Positions 1 through 11,595 are shown, counted from the first letter of the stretch. The stretch: 64,000 bases of DNA from Anticarsia gemmatalis (GCF_050436995.1 NC_134758.1:10850001-10914000), one strand, 5' to 3'. Notes: generated by a model from the sequence alone, not told the origin. Made by a program: numbers and translations.

Positions 1-1162
1 TTTTCGGTGCAAGAATATATTTTAAAATAAACATTCAAGTTTTCCCGTTATCTGCAATATTTTTGTAACCCAGCTTGAGCCAGTATTAGACTCATTTGCA
101 TACATATTTTACATATCTTATACCCATCTGGTAAAATGCATCTTTAAAATGTAAAGGGATTTTAAGGACCATGTCCAGTGTAACCGCGATTTCCTTAACT
201 CGGTATTATAACAATAACTTAAAACAAAATTTTGAACGTATTGAAAACCATATTTCTGTGTATTATGCTAAAGTTGATCAGTTTTTCAATAAAAACATTG
301 ACAGCTTCTCAGTGGATATCTGAAGAAAATGGCTCGCAATATTTATATATAGGTAGCTACTAAGTTATCTAGAGTTAATAGTTGTATAAAACAGCCCATC
401 TGTGATGCAAAATCATAAGGTACAGGAATTGGATGTTAAATAGATAATGAGTAAGGTAAATACATATTCTAATTACAGAGATAACATAACAATCCTTACA
501 TATACACGAACTCGCAAAATTCACGCTCTTTCTTGATAACAGTAACTAGCAGCTCGGCCCAGTTTCACCCTGATTAAACAATTAGATAGCCTGTAGTTTC
601 AGAGATTACCCCCAGAGATACTTACATAAATGTACGAAATCCTCGCTTTTTCCTTATTGACAGTAGTATAGTTAACATAAGATAGAACTATACAAACCTC
701 AGTCCGTGTTCTCGTTCGTATAAACTATGTATGACAGATTTCATCTAAATAGATAGGTTTTTTTGAAATAATAACAAACATAAAACTGAAAATGTCTGCT
801 TTTTACGATTCTAAATTATTATTACAAAAGATTCTTATATGCAATTAATATTTAAAGGTTTACCTACCTTCTTTGTTAAATGTCGGGTCTTGCCATGAAT
901 AGTTTTTAATCGCACACAGACCTAGTGTACTTTACACAGTATTGTGTCTAAAAAATGGTAATAATAAACATTTTCACAAACTTTCACATTTATAATAGTA
1001 AGATAGTACATACATTTCAACTGGAATCCTGCCACTATATACCAATGATTCAAACTTCTCGTTAAACTCGTTCCGCTGCCAAGATTCGTTCGCCAAATAT
1101 CTTCATAATGTCACATTTGTAATACATCTATACTTTGTTACAATTGTATTTGTAATATATGA
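1..1162. other. No recognised feature
   Basis: AT-rich sequence, presumably upstream intron or 5' flank of the RGK gene. No exon, repeat family or promoter recognised. Confidence 0.5.
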
Positions 1163-1610
1163 GCTATTTTTCAGCGTTCCTTATCAAACGAGTAAAAACG
1201 TAACTCTATTACTGAGACTTTGTTGTCTGTCTGTCTATTGGTCTTACTGTCTGTCACCAGACTGTATCTCATGTACAGTTATAGTTAGACGGTTAAAATT
1301 TTCACAGATGATGTATTTCGTGTGCCGCTCTAACAATAAATACTAAAAACAGAATAAAATAAATATTTAAGGGAATTCTCATGCAACATGTTCTCACGTA
1401 AAATTGGCGTTTCTATACATTTAAAATATTTACAAAATCATTTTAAATATTTGTACGGAGCCCTTCGTTTGCTGTCTGTCTCGCAGTTTTCTTAAAAGCA
1501 CTTCCACACAGCAAACGCGATTTTTTCTGGCGCTTTCAGAAATATTGGTACGGAACCTTTCGTGTGTCAGTCTACCTCGCACTTGGATAGTTTTTCTTAG
1601 AATTATGACA
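1163..1610 (-). repeat. GGTACGGAAC repeat copy plus fragments
   Basis: 1163-1375 is antisense to 29683-29947 (CTTTGTTGTCTGTCTGTC, TAACAATAAATACTAAAAAC). 1452-1610 holds two shorter related pieces (TTGTACGGAGCCCTTCG and GGTACGGAACCTTTCG). Confidence 0.55.
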
Positions 1611-2267
1611 GACTATTGTCGAGCTATTTTGGGTTTTCATGTGACAGTTCGATGAGTATAGTTGATAGTCGGGTGATACATACTTATCCCACATAAGTTA
1701 CATATTTAATTGACATACCAATTAGTTTACGAAGAAATGTGTAATAGAGATATTTATCCATTGTTATGACGGCTAAGGAAAATATTGCGAGGAAACCTTT
1801 ACGTACATACGTGCTTTAAACACTTTGCGAAGGAGTATATATAGTTCGCAACCTACGAATTTATAATATTAGTTTGGATACCAGTAAAGAAAAAATATTT
1901 GTTATAAACTGAACTTTAACTGCAACAGGGCAAATAATACATCACCAAAATTCAAATATTTTAATGAAATAAAAAACGTTAATTACGCTAATATAATTCT
2001 GATGAAGTACCTTCAGTGAAGCAACATCAGTAATATACATGTTCATAAACCTTGTACTGGCACAAGTAACATCGCAAGCCTTGTCAAAACAACTTCATTA
2101 TTAAATATTGTTTATCCCTTCTAGCGAAGTTCATTAAATTACATACGTATATACGATATTTCATACGAAATCGTGCAAAGTTTATCTCGTACATAGCAAC
2201 ACTCGGGCCGTGGAATCCTGGTGTTCTTAAGTACTGGATTTCGCCACGTATTTAGCCTCCTGTATTT

Positions 2268-2355
2268 TGAGGTAATAAGTATCTCATACCTATCCCCCTG
2301 CCTCGTTTGGAAGGAGACTCTTGCCCAGCAGTGGGACAGTAATGGGTTAAAAAAA
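2268..2355 (+). mobile_element. SINE family D, 3' end fragment
   Basis: TGCCTCGTTTGGAAGGAGAC, then TTGCCCAGCAGTGGGACAGT and AATGGGTTAAAAAAA. Confidence 0.7.
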
Positions 2356-2959
2356 CGTATCCCATGTGTGAATCCATATAATTAATTATATGTGTATCAA
2401 AAGTCAGTAATTTTGCCGCGAGAAGTAAAAATATTCACAAATTCTAACAATAAGACAAAACCAATACTTTTATTATAAGGGCTTTATTTCCAAAAAAAAA
2501 TACGCCTATAGAACTTAAAATCGAAAACGCACGTTCGAATGAAACCGCGTGGTTCAGCTAAATAAAAATAAGATCTTACGAATTTTGCGTATAGCAACAC
2601 TCATTGATGACGTAATATATTACCCTAGTGTTTATTAGGTGAAAAGAACCGTTACATGACAGATAAAAAGCAGATTCTTTTTGTGTTTATTTTCTCACAT
2701 TCGTTGTAGAAATAAAAGTATTTTATAGCTGCTATTTCGGATACATTTAACCCTAGTTCAAGGAGTAAAGATTTAGGCGTGGGTTAAGCAGTAAAGATTG
2801 GTTAAATACGTTAATAAGTCTTAAGATTGAAGATAATCGTAAAATTTTAAACGAGAATAGATATTTTATGTCGTTTCGATTCTCAATTAGATTTTATTGG
2901 TTGCGGTAGTGACTTTCCTAAAGCATTGTCAATGATTTTAAAGACTTTGGGACTGATAA

Positions 2960-3060
2960 GTTAATGTAAGGTGTTCTGGTTAGAAGGTTGTGGGTTCGAT
3001 TTTCACTTAAAACAGAAATATTTTTGTGAGATCCACAAATTTAACATCTGTTCGTATTTC
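2960..3060 (+). mobile_element. Degenerate tRNA-type SINE fragment
   Basis: GGTTGTGGGTTCGATTTTCAC resembles a pol III B box. It is followed by TTTTGTGAGATCCACAAAT, the motif after the B box in family A. The rest is too diverged to place. Confidence 0.5.
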
Positions 3061-4330
3061 TCGTAAAAATTACGCAAGATTTGTGCGAGTCTTTTAATTT
3101 TTGATGATTTTGTGTTATGTAATACTAAAACAGGTATTATAAAACAAAAATCTTTTAATGATTAAAGCCAACATTTTATTCAAATGTTGTTACATTATCT
3201 ATCTAAAAATAAAACTCACGCGACCTTCGCATTCATAACCATAAAATGACCCCAAAATGTAATCTCAATTTAAAAACTCAAACAAAATAATACCATACAA
3301 AACTACACCTTAAAAATGATATAATTTACACTTCGTTAACTTTGTTACATGACAAAGGCAATTTTTAATAAAATGCTATACCAGTTACTGTCGATTTTTC
3401 AAAACAAAATCACTCCCTCTAGCGCTTGTCAAAGGAACTAAATTTTATTGTGAACTCTCAATTTTGAGCTTGGTTACTTGTCCAGCGTTTGGCAAAAGCC
3501 TAGCGCAGTATATGATGTTGGTTCTGTAGTGAAGATTATGTCAACTGCGAAAATGTACCTATTTTAGTTTGACACATCGCCTTCTCCTTAGGGCATAACA
3601 GGGATGATGTTAAAAAACGTAAGACCAATTATAAGCTCTAACGTTTAAAAGTCAAACAGTCTTGTACCGAAAGTTTTTAAAAGGTATAAATACCGAGGGT
3701 CAGTTTTACAACTAATGTTTAACCCTCTTATTCATAAATATATATGAAAGGCTTATAAAGTGTTATGTTTCTTTTACTCCTTAGCGAAATAAAAGAGAGA
3801 AAACATATTTTAGTAGTTGTTTAACTAAAGTAGGTTTATTGTGTGTTTATGAATAAGAGGGTAGGTGTACAGAGAGGAGAAGATAAAAGAAATGTATAAG
3901 TGTCGGATAGCCAATCCGTCAATTAAAGTGACAACTAAAGTAAAAAAATCACCTGTCAAAAATTCCACCTGAAAACTATTTATTCAGAAGCGTTAAAGCC
4001 GGGAGCGTGGTATTGTGACGAATAAAATAGTTCTCTACAAAACTTCTATTCAAAATAGAAAAAATACGGACTAACAGCAAAATTTGCATTCCAGTAGAAA
4101 GAGAACTTGGCATTCTAAAAGACTATAATTTATTCTACTAAAAGTAAAAAGAATAGAATACCATCTGTCAACTTCACGTGCGTTTGTGCTGAGTCAGTTA
4201 CACCTATGTGGGTCTTAGACCTTTTAGGTTAGGGAAAGATTTAGGCTCGATTGTTAGGGAAAATTAATAGTTTTAGCGGTAGATATAATTTTTAAATGCT
4301 TGGTATTTAGCATTGATGTATCGTCTATAT
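3061..4330. other. No recognised feature
   Basis: AT-rich, frames short in all phases, no repeat family recognised apart from the SINE remnant just before it. Confidence 0.5.
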
Positions 4331-4502
4331 CAGTGGTTCCCAACCAGTGGGCCGCGGGAGTCAATAAATAGTGCGCGAATGATTTTAAAATTTTAAATTT
4401 TCAGGATGATTATTACACTTTATTTTTAATATTCTTACATAGTGGTGCTAACAAGAATAATATAAAAGTGCTACCGGACTAAAAAAAGGTTGGGAACCCC
4501 TG
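4331..4502 (-). mobile_element. Non-autonomous hAT-like element, copy 1
   Basis: 172 bp with terminal inverted repeats CAGTGGTTCCCAACC and GGTTGGGAACCCCTG. It is flanked by near-identical 8-mers GTCTATAT (4323-4330) and GTCTTTAT (4503-4510), the size of hAT target duplications. Its interior, reverse-complemented, matches the element at 50784-50958. It is too short to encode a transposase. Confidence 0.88.
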
Positions 4503-4798
4503 GTCTTTATAATAAGAAGACTTTTAAAAATATATTACATGCTGATATTCTTAGCGTTTAGTAACTTTATTTGAAATAAAAAATGTTTTTTTTAGTTTAT
4601 TTGCTGTATGGTTGGTAAATACATAATATAAACCTGACAATGAGAAGCCCAAGATAAAAAGAGAAAACAAATAATGACTCTCTAATTGCGGGTTTCATAA
4701 AAACACAAAATAAAAATCGTTCACTGTTCATCCACTTTCAATTCATGTACATAAACGGTTCTCACGAGTACACAAGCACGGATTTACCTTAACAGCAA

Positions 4799-4873
4799 GA
4801 TAGAACCTTGTACAAAGAACTACATCTGTAGTTGTACAAGGTTCTATCCGTCCATCGAGATAGAACCTTGTTA
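4799..4873. repeat. Perfect 17-bp hairpin with a third direct copy
   Basis: GATAGAACCTTGTACAA (4799-4815) pairs perfectly with TTGTACAAGGTTCTATC (4832-4848). The loop contains a second short stem (CTACA/TGTAG). A third partial copy, GATAGAACCTTGTTA, follows at 4859. Confidence 0.8.
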
Positions 4874-4984
4874 CCACAATGAAATCCTTTGAGAATACTA
4901 CCACTCAGACCAGATCCTACCTTCACTTAAACCAAACTTCTATTGCAATTTCCCTTGCAAGTACACTTCAAACAAACTTAGATT

Positions 4985-5130
4985 TTACTGTAATCTGACA
5001 ACTTAATAGAGAGCATTTTATGCAGTGTTCGCGGCTGGTGTACAAAATTTTGTATTTAGAGCATCAGTGATTCAAGGCGTATGTAGCTGATATTGGCCTG
5101 TTTGATACAGCTACTTTTTTTTTGAGCTAA
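4985..5130 (+). mobile_element. Repeat sharing the ATCTGACAACTTA end
   Basis: TGTAATCTGACAACTTAATA, ATTTAGAGCATCAGTGATTC and GCCTGTTTGATACAGCTACT, matching 47505-47650 and 22085-22230. Confidence 0.5.
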
Positions 5131-5221
5131 TTATTTTAATCTAAACAGTAAATAATAAGCATTTGCTCTAACAGTGAAGTTAAACATCGCGATGAAACGT
5201 TGCATACCTAAAAAATTCTTT

Positions 5222-5345
5222 AATACATTTCTTGAGAGCATGCAAAGTCCCCAACCTGCACTTGCCAAGCCTGGTGAACTCAAGGCCTAATCCCTCCCTC
5301 GCTTGGAATATGACCGTTGCTCAGCAGTGGAATTTACAAATCATC
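5222..5345 (+). mobile_element. SINE family D, diverged fragment
   Basis: GCATGCAAAGTCCCCAACCT, CTGCACTTGCCAAGCCTGGT and TTGCTCAGCAGTGG. The match ends before the usual tail. Confidence 0.6.
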
Positions 5346-7151
5346 AAGCTAAGAAAGGCTCTCTGGTTGTTGGACTGTAAAACTATCCAAGGGTACACAT
5401 GCCCAGCGCTGGGATAATTATGAGTTTGAATCTAGATAAATCATCAAGCCTCTCTCTACTAAGTTGACGCACTATAAAACGTAGCCCGAGGATACATAAC
5501 AAAGATATTCCAATCGATAGTTTAGCTTCTAATATCTTTAACAGAAGTTAGATTCGGAATACCGTGTAGAAATTAAGATGGCGGAATTCGTGGGTTAAAG
5601 TTTAAACTTGCTTCTGCTTGTATAGGTTTCCAGCAATTTAAGTTCAATTAGTATTTCGTGTGATTAGGTGAATAGAATCATGAACATTGCAATCCAATTT
5701 CTAGTTAGTTTATAGTACCTAAGTCATTGGGAAAAATAATTAGATAATATAACGTAACCTTATGTGTTTTTATTTGGTAGTTGTTGAGAATGATCAAAGG
5801 CCTTAACATTTAAAAAACTTTACACATAGCTTTTAGCTTTTGCCCAAGACTTCTTCACAGTGGTAAGGTTGCCTGGTAATTGGAAAACCCGGCCATCAAT
5901 ATGGTGTGTGTGTATGTATTTTAATACATTGTACACTTGAACGCCAAATAGGATCAAGCATACCTTCATATAAACTACCACATTTGTGGTATTTTATAAA
6001 AAAAATTCTAACCTCAAAAAATAAGTCAGTTCTAGTAACTTACAATTACCGTAGTCCTGCAAAATTGCAAATACATAGTCAAAGAATTCTCACTCTATCT
6101 TCATAATACTAAAAAATAATAGTAAATATACCGCACATTGGCTTCCACTTCATTACAAAATGTAATAGCAAATCATGAAAATACAGCGCTCTATAAATAC
6201 CGCGGGAAACGAAGGGTACGGATTTAGCGCAGCCATAAACAAGAAAAGGGGTAAGCATTGAACAAAGTTTGTAAACACTGCAAGAGTTCAGTGACGTCAT
6301 TGCGCAGTGCAGTAGTGACACTATTAGTCGCTGTTTAAGGTACCGTTATGTTTTATGTACACGCAAAGTTTTATAATTTTCTTTGATGCCGATGCCGATG
6401 CGGATGCTTTATTAAAAATATCCGCGGGTGCAGATCCGAATGTTTGAATGAATGCGAATGTTCCGCTTTGCGGATACGGATGTGAATATCCGCAACACCC
6501 GTGATTGTCATTTGTAAAATTGTACATTTTAATTCAATATTGTTGAAACTTCCAGTGATAGCCGTGAGAAACAAATTAATCACGTTACGAAGTTATGTGT
6601 GTATTATAAATAATTATCACTTGCTTTAAAGGTGAAAAAAAAGAACAGGAGAAAATTTTGTTCACCTGATGGTTCTTTAAATAATTCTAGAAGTATTGCG
6701 CAGCTCTTTAACCTTTATGTAAACAGTGTGTTGGCAATTCTTTCTTACTCGTATGTATGGCAAAATATCATGACATTTTTAAGCAACGTCAAAAAGAAGG
6801 CTGTTTTTAATTTGGTATTTTGTATGTATTTTTTTCATTCATTTAATCCAGTATCATTTATTTAGTAACATGTGCGTTTAATGGTAATGAACTTTAGAAC
6901 TAGTAAATGACGAAAAACCAATTACATTTCTAAAATTTATTTACGCACTATATTTATTTTTAGCCGACAAACATTGTTACAATACGGTTCCTTTCATATT
7001 ATATTTTTAGTTGCCCTTGATTCAATACATTTAAAGCTATTTATATCGACACCTTTTTATATGTCTGACGCAGATGGCACTTATTGATACAAGTTAAAAA
7101 CCTGTATCAAAGGGTATTTTATAACTCGAGAGTATTCAGATTAAACTTAAA
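5346..7151. other. Mostly unrecognised; GATGCC-type low-complexity patch
   Basis: 6385-6500 has imperfect GATGCCGATGCGGATGC words ending in GGATACGGATGTGAATATCC, which looks like a simple-repeat-bearing dispersed element. A family D SINE fragment lies at 6578-6640. Nothing else recognised. Confidence 0.4.
6578..6640 (+). mobile_element. SINE family D, internal fragment
   Basis: ACGAAGTTATGTGTGTATTA and AATAATTATCACTTGCTTTA match the segment after the B box in the copy at 20952. Confidence 0.55.
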
Positions 7152-7592
7152 CTAACATAACTATGAAATACATCAGATATTAATGAATCGTTATATATTT
7201 ATACTCTTAGGAAGTCACGGTTATTTGCTTCCATTGACATCAAGTGGGAACAATCTTGAAACTTATATGCATGAGAATTTTGCAAGCTGAGAACATATGT
7301 GAAGGACAAACTGACAGGGTAGAAACTAAAGGATTATGCTAGTAAAACGTTATTGAATGATAAATACACTCTTTGATAAACTAGGGAAATAAGTAGGTAT
7401 TAATAACTAACCCCCGGTTTCTGAAGTAGTTTCGCTACCTCAGAAGCCGGGGGTCAGCTTGCAAAATCCTCATGCATATAAGTTTCAAGATTGTTCCCAC
7501 TTGATGTCAATGGAAGCAAATAACCGTGACTTCCTAAGCGTATAAATATATAACGATTCATTCATATCTGATGTATCTCATAGTTATGTTAG
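7152..7592. repeat. Long inverted repeat (139-bp arms), foldback structure
   Basis: The left arm (7152-7290) and the reverse complement of the right arm (7454-7592) match at 135 of 139 positions by my alignment. The 163-bp middle includes a second hairpin at 7411-7453: CCCCCGGTTTCTGAAGTAG pairing with CTACCTCAGAAGCCGGGGG around TTTCG. No ORF of note lies in it. It could be a foldback transposon, the product of an inverted duplication, or a hairpin-RNA locus feeding Dicer-2. On the minus strand two of the four mismatches become G-U pairs. Confidence 0.92.
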
Positions 7593-9019
7593 TTTTCGAA
7601 CTGAACCAATATTTGTGTTGTTTGATGTCGAATCTGTACCCATTTGTATCTCTTGTAATCCCTTGATAATAGCTGGCATATTAGAAGATTTGCCACAACG
7701 TAATTGTAAAACTTTTGTTCATATCTTTGAAGTAGCACAATTTTCTACATATGAAAGTCCCATAACGACTTTTGACACTTTTTATTTATTTTTAATTTGG
7801 AATTTCTAATCTGAAATAGTTATTTTCACAGGCTTTGTAAGCACTATTTAGACTGTTAAGTAATTTCAACATGTACTTGTACATGTTGATTGAGTCGATA
7901 AGAGATTTATAACAATATTCTATAATACATACTTACGAAAGTATAAAACAAAAAAAAATGTTTACAAAAAAATTATGTTTACCGGCACAATATAGTATTC
8001 AATGCTCAAGCAAACTAACAACATGTAGCTAAGAATAAGAACATAGAAATCCGCAATAAATTGACATCACTTACACACACAAGGCGCTTACATAAAATAT
8101 GCACATACATATCATATCCGAATCTTGACCATACCCTGTCTCAATTGGAGCGTATAACTTCCTTTATCCTCCTTGGCCAGCCCTTTTCCAATGGCCGCAC
8201 ACGCCGCATTTAGCCGGATGACGTACCGACTTACCGTGGCCACTAACGCTTGGTACGCACTAGCGGGATCCTTTGACATCCCTATGTAACGCACTATGGG
8301 TATACTAAGAGATCCTTTGGCATCCCAAAAAAAATCACACGTTCTAATCTAATCGTAATCATCTTCATCATATTACGCTAAACAAATGACAGATACAATT
8401 TATTTTGTAAACCACTTTTCGTACCATATTTTCTGCAAGAAAATGTAATTTTAATTTGAATTAAATGTCAAACAGAGGTGGTGTGCCTCGGCACACATAC
8501 TGGCTTATAATTCTAAGGGATGTAAAAGTCCGTAATGTTAGTAACTTATCATAAGCCCTGTCTTAGCTGAAGCGTTCCGAAGACTGCCATGTTGGGTATA
8601 GCCTAAGTGGGTGGGTCCTTTCGGTTGTGGATTATATATATTTGTTATATACACCTCTATTCGCACATTCGGTTATCGCAACAGTAATATTGACATATTA
8701 TTTTTACAATCAAGATCATCGAAAAATCCTTGTGGTAGTAATATTCATTCCAAAAATCCCTCGGCATGCCGTCCCGCCAGTGGGTACCAGGTGTAACGTT
8801 ATTGACGTCAAATCATAAAACGGGTGTACATGCAACTGAGCCAAATAAACGTAAGTACGTTATAAATGTTGCGTATATTTTTGCTGAGAACTCGCAGCTG
8901 GGAAGTTTTGACACGCTATTGATGGTTCGAGTTAAAATTGTCGCTTTATTTTGTTTATTTGTACTAATAATGCTGTTTTTAAGTAAATTAGTTACAAACA
9001 AAAGTATTCTTTATCACTA
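7593..9019. other. Unrecognised, with a GC-richer patch
   Basis: 8150-8335 is GC-richer and contains a partial duplication: GATCCTTTGACATCCC (8270) and GATCCTTTGGCATCCC (8312). An antisense frame of 60 codons crosses it but has no recognisable domain. A perfect short palindrome lies at 7866-7889 (TCAACATGTAC twice inverted around TT). Confidence 0.35.
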
Positions 9020-9175
9020 TCGACTATCGACAAATGCCTAGCTATCGAGAAATATTGTATGAAAATCGGATCAGCGCCTCTAGCGGGCTCAATAAGGACA
9101 ATTTTTACAGTACATATTAAATGCCAAATTCTCGATAACCGGTTGTCAAGAGACCGATTTCGTGCGTATCTATTA
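9020..9175 (+). mobile_element. CTATCGAGA-family repeat
   Basis: CTAGCTATCGAGAAATATTG, GATCAGCGCCTCTAGCGGGC and AAATTCTCGATAACCGGTTG. Orientation as 51198. Confidence 0.7.
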
Positions 9176-9377
9176 AAAACAAAACAGGAATTCCAAAATT
9201 AAACAGAGTTCAGATGAGTTGTAGCAAAACGAAACCTTTTAACAATAAAAAACAAATGAATGTTTAAAAATAGAATACGACAATTTCGATGAATGTTCTA
9301 CAGTATTGTAAACGTGGCTGTTTTATAAAATCTTTAAAAATATACTTGGTATTGTATATTTATACTCTTTGACAAAA

Positions 9378-9480
9378 AGTCCTCAACCCGCACTTGGCCA
9401 ACGTTGGCCAGTCAACCACTCAAGACCTAGCCACTTCCTCTTTTCGGGAGGAGGCCCTTGCCTAGCGTAGGGGCTTGAAA
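9378..9480 (+). mobile_element. SINE family D, diverged 3' fragment
   Basis: TCAACCCGCACTTGGCCAAC to GGAGGAGGCCCTTGCCTAGC. The terminal GGGACAGTAATGGG is not preserved. Confidence 0.65.
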
Positions 9481-9791
9481 CTAAAACATAAAAATAGGGT
9501 TAACAATAAGTTATCAAAACCTTTTATTTTCAAACGCGTTTTAGGCCCGCTGCATTATAAAATTTTGCTATTTTTTTATAATTCTTACTAACCAAACGAA
9601 CGGACTTTAATATGAATACCGTGTTCCACAGTTCAATATCCGTGTTAGCTACGTCTGTTAGCATTCTGAATGTGCCGTGTTTCCCTGTCAGCTAGTTGGA
9701 CATGTTGCAAGCTGTTGACATGTTAGTAAACTTCGATTCCTGGGTGACAACCAAGTTTGTGGGCTGCTATATTGTATATTGTATTAGTTAT

Positions 9792-10105
9792 ACTGCCTCT
9801 GTGGCGCGGTCGGTAGTTTTCTTAGTTAGTAGATTTCTTAGAAATTGCCCGGAGTTGGGAAGTTGAGGTCGAAGACCTCCGTGCCTCGGAGAGCACGTTA
9901 AGCCGTCGGTCCTGCGCCTGACCTCTCACTGGTCGTGTCGGTTATCCGTCCTACCAAACTATGAGAGTGATGGAATAGAGAGTGTACCTGTGTATTGTGC
10001 ACACACTTGGACACTATAAACAAAGTCCTGCACAGATGGCCAGTTTCAATGAAACTGACCGCCGTCGCCGTATATCGGCTAGGAGGACATTATCATTATT
10101 GTATT
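9792..10105 (+). mobile_element. SINE family C, copy 1 (B box deleted)
   Basis: CTGCCTCTGTGGCGCGGTCG head, then directly GAAATTGCCCGGAGTTGGGA, the 'CTCCGTGCCTCGGAGAGCAC' hairpin and AGTGTACCTGTGTATTGTGC, ending TATCGGCTAGGAGGACAT. The antisense copy at 45241-45586 has an additional B-box segment missing here. Confidence 0.8.
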
Positions 10106-10159
10106 AGTTAGATTGCTCTAGTTTGAGTAGAAATGGTTAATAAATTAATTATTTTTAGT

Positions 10160-10416
10160 AGAATTGGGGGCCCCCATAGCTAGTTGCGCTCACCAATAAA
10201 CGATCTGTGAGTTAAGCAAACATAGACGCGGTCATTCCATGGATGGGTGACCGCATAGTAGTAATAAAACTTTACGTCTCCGTGCTTCGGAGGGCACGTA
10301 AAATGTCGTGCCCAGTTGTTGTCAATTAAGATACCAGTCGTTAAGCCATGTCAAAGGCCTTCCAGCGGCTTGAACAACTTTGACACTAGGTTGACCACTA
10401 ACCATACGATAAGAAA
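10160..10416 (+). mobile_element. 5S-rRNA-derived SINE (SINE3 type), copy 1
   Basis: GAGTTAAGCAAACATAGACG, then GCGGTCATTCCATGGATGGG and TGACCGC reproduce the internal pol III promoter region of 5S rRNA. Downstream is the hairpin CTCCGTGCTTCGGAGGGCAC and a body shared with 28264-28463. It is not a 5S gene: the 5' and 3' stems of 5S are absent. Confidence 0.72.
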
Positions 10417-10977
10417 AAGTAGTTCAATAAGTTTTGCAAGAATATTGTACCAAGCGGCGTTCTGTGGTGTATGCCTGCCTCTACGGAATTTTATTATGGT
10501 TCAAAAATAATACACAGTAATTTCTAAAATATAATTTATTTTACTACAAAGGTAAATAATAAATAAAGCATTTGAAATCTCATTACAATTCAAATTTTAT
10601 TATAAAACCTCTTTGTAGGCCTTAAACAAATAATTAAAAAGTAGTCCGATTCCAGATTCAAATTACCGTGAAAAGGCGCGATGTTTTTTTGTTTTCACAA
10701 TTTTATTTACTTTCGGCGTTTCTCTGTTTTGAAATTAGGCCGTGTATCGTTTATCTTGTTGAAGTAATTAATGTTAATATGAGTTTATTTTGTATAAATT
10801 AGTTGTTTATTTTATGTTTAGGTTTAGACAAAACAACACACTTTTTAACAACCGTTCCCCGTAATTTAATGAAAAACTTTCAAAGGTATGTTGTTTGCAC
10901 ATTTCATAATTGTTGTTAATTCGTTTACTTTCTCGTTATAAATATTTCATTTACGAATTCATATAAATTTTAAATAC

Positions 10978-11068
10978 TATAGTCCGACAACTTAGTAAAG
11001 AGCCCGCCGCGAGCTGTATAGAGTAAAGAGCTTGGATACAAGGCGCTGTACTAAGTTATCAGACTATA
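10978..11068. mobile_element. Short MITE with 20-bp terminal inverted repeats
   Basis: The left end TATAGTCCGACAACTTAGTA and the right end TACTAAGTTATCAGACTATA are inverted repeats matching at 18 of 20 positions. The element is 91 bp. Related left-end sequences (TCTGACAACTTAnTAnAGAG) occur at 4985-5120, 22085-22230 and 47505-47650. Confidence 0.7.
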
Positions 11069-11595
11069 ATTCATCTGTATTATGAGCTATATTAGACCAA
11101 AACTGTACTGTGTCTGTAACTATTTTCTATACTACAAAATAAGCAAGGTAACTTAATAGCCCAAAAAAAACTATTTTCAGCCAAATTATTTCAAATACCT
11201 ACGTAGAATACCTTATTTAATATACCTAAAATGACTATTTCTATACAAATACCTGCGTAAAATACCTAAGAAATATACAACAATATACTAAAAGCTTAAC
11301 TAACTGTAAACAATTTGTACCTTTACCTTATTACGTATGGCAACATTGTGCCGTTTGGAAAATTTCGCGGTAACACCTCTATTTTAGGCACCATTTGTTA
11401 GTGGCTATTTTTAGGGTATTTACGTGGTTAAGCTGGCAACCCACCGCTGCCTAAAGGTACTTTCTTTATGTATATGTTGGAAGAAAATGTTTTGTAGATC
11501 GTTGTTGGGATAGTATTAGCACTCTAACCATTAGATCATGAATTGTATTATTAGAAAAATACTTTAAGATTTTTGATCAATTACTTTAAAATTGA

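Noticed and set aside
6371..6583. Two overlapping antisense frames of 67-70 codons
   Set aside because: Both derive from GATGCC/GCGGAT low-complexity sequence; no domain.
10200..10260. Possible 5S rRNA gene
   Set aside because: Only the internal promoter region resembles 5S; the terminal helix and remaining loops are missing, and the segment is embedded in a dispersed repeat.
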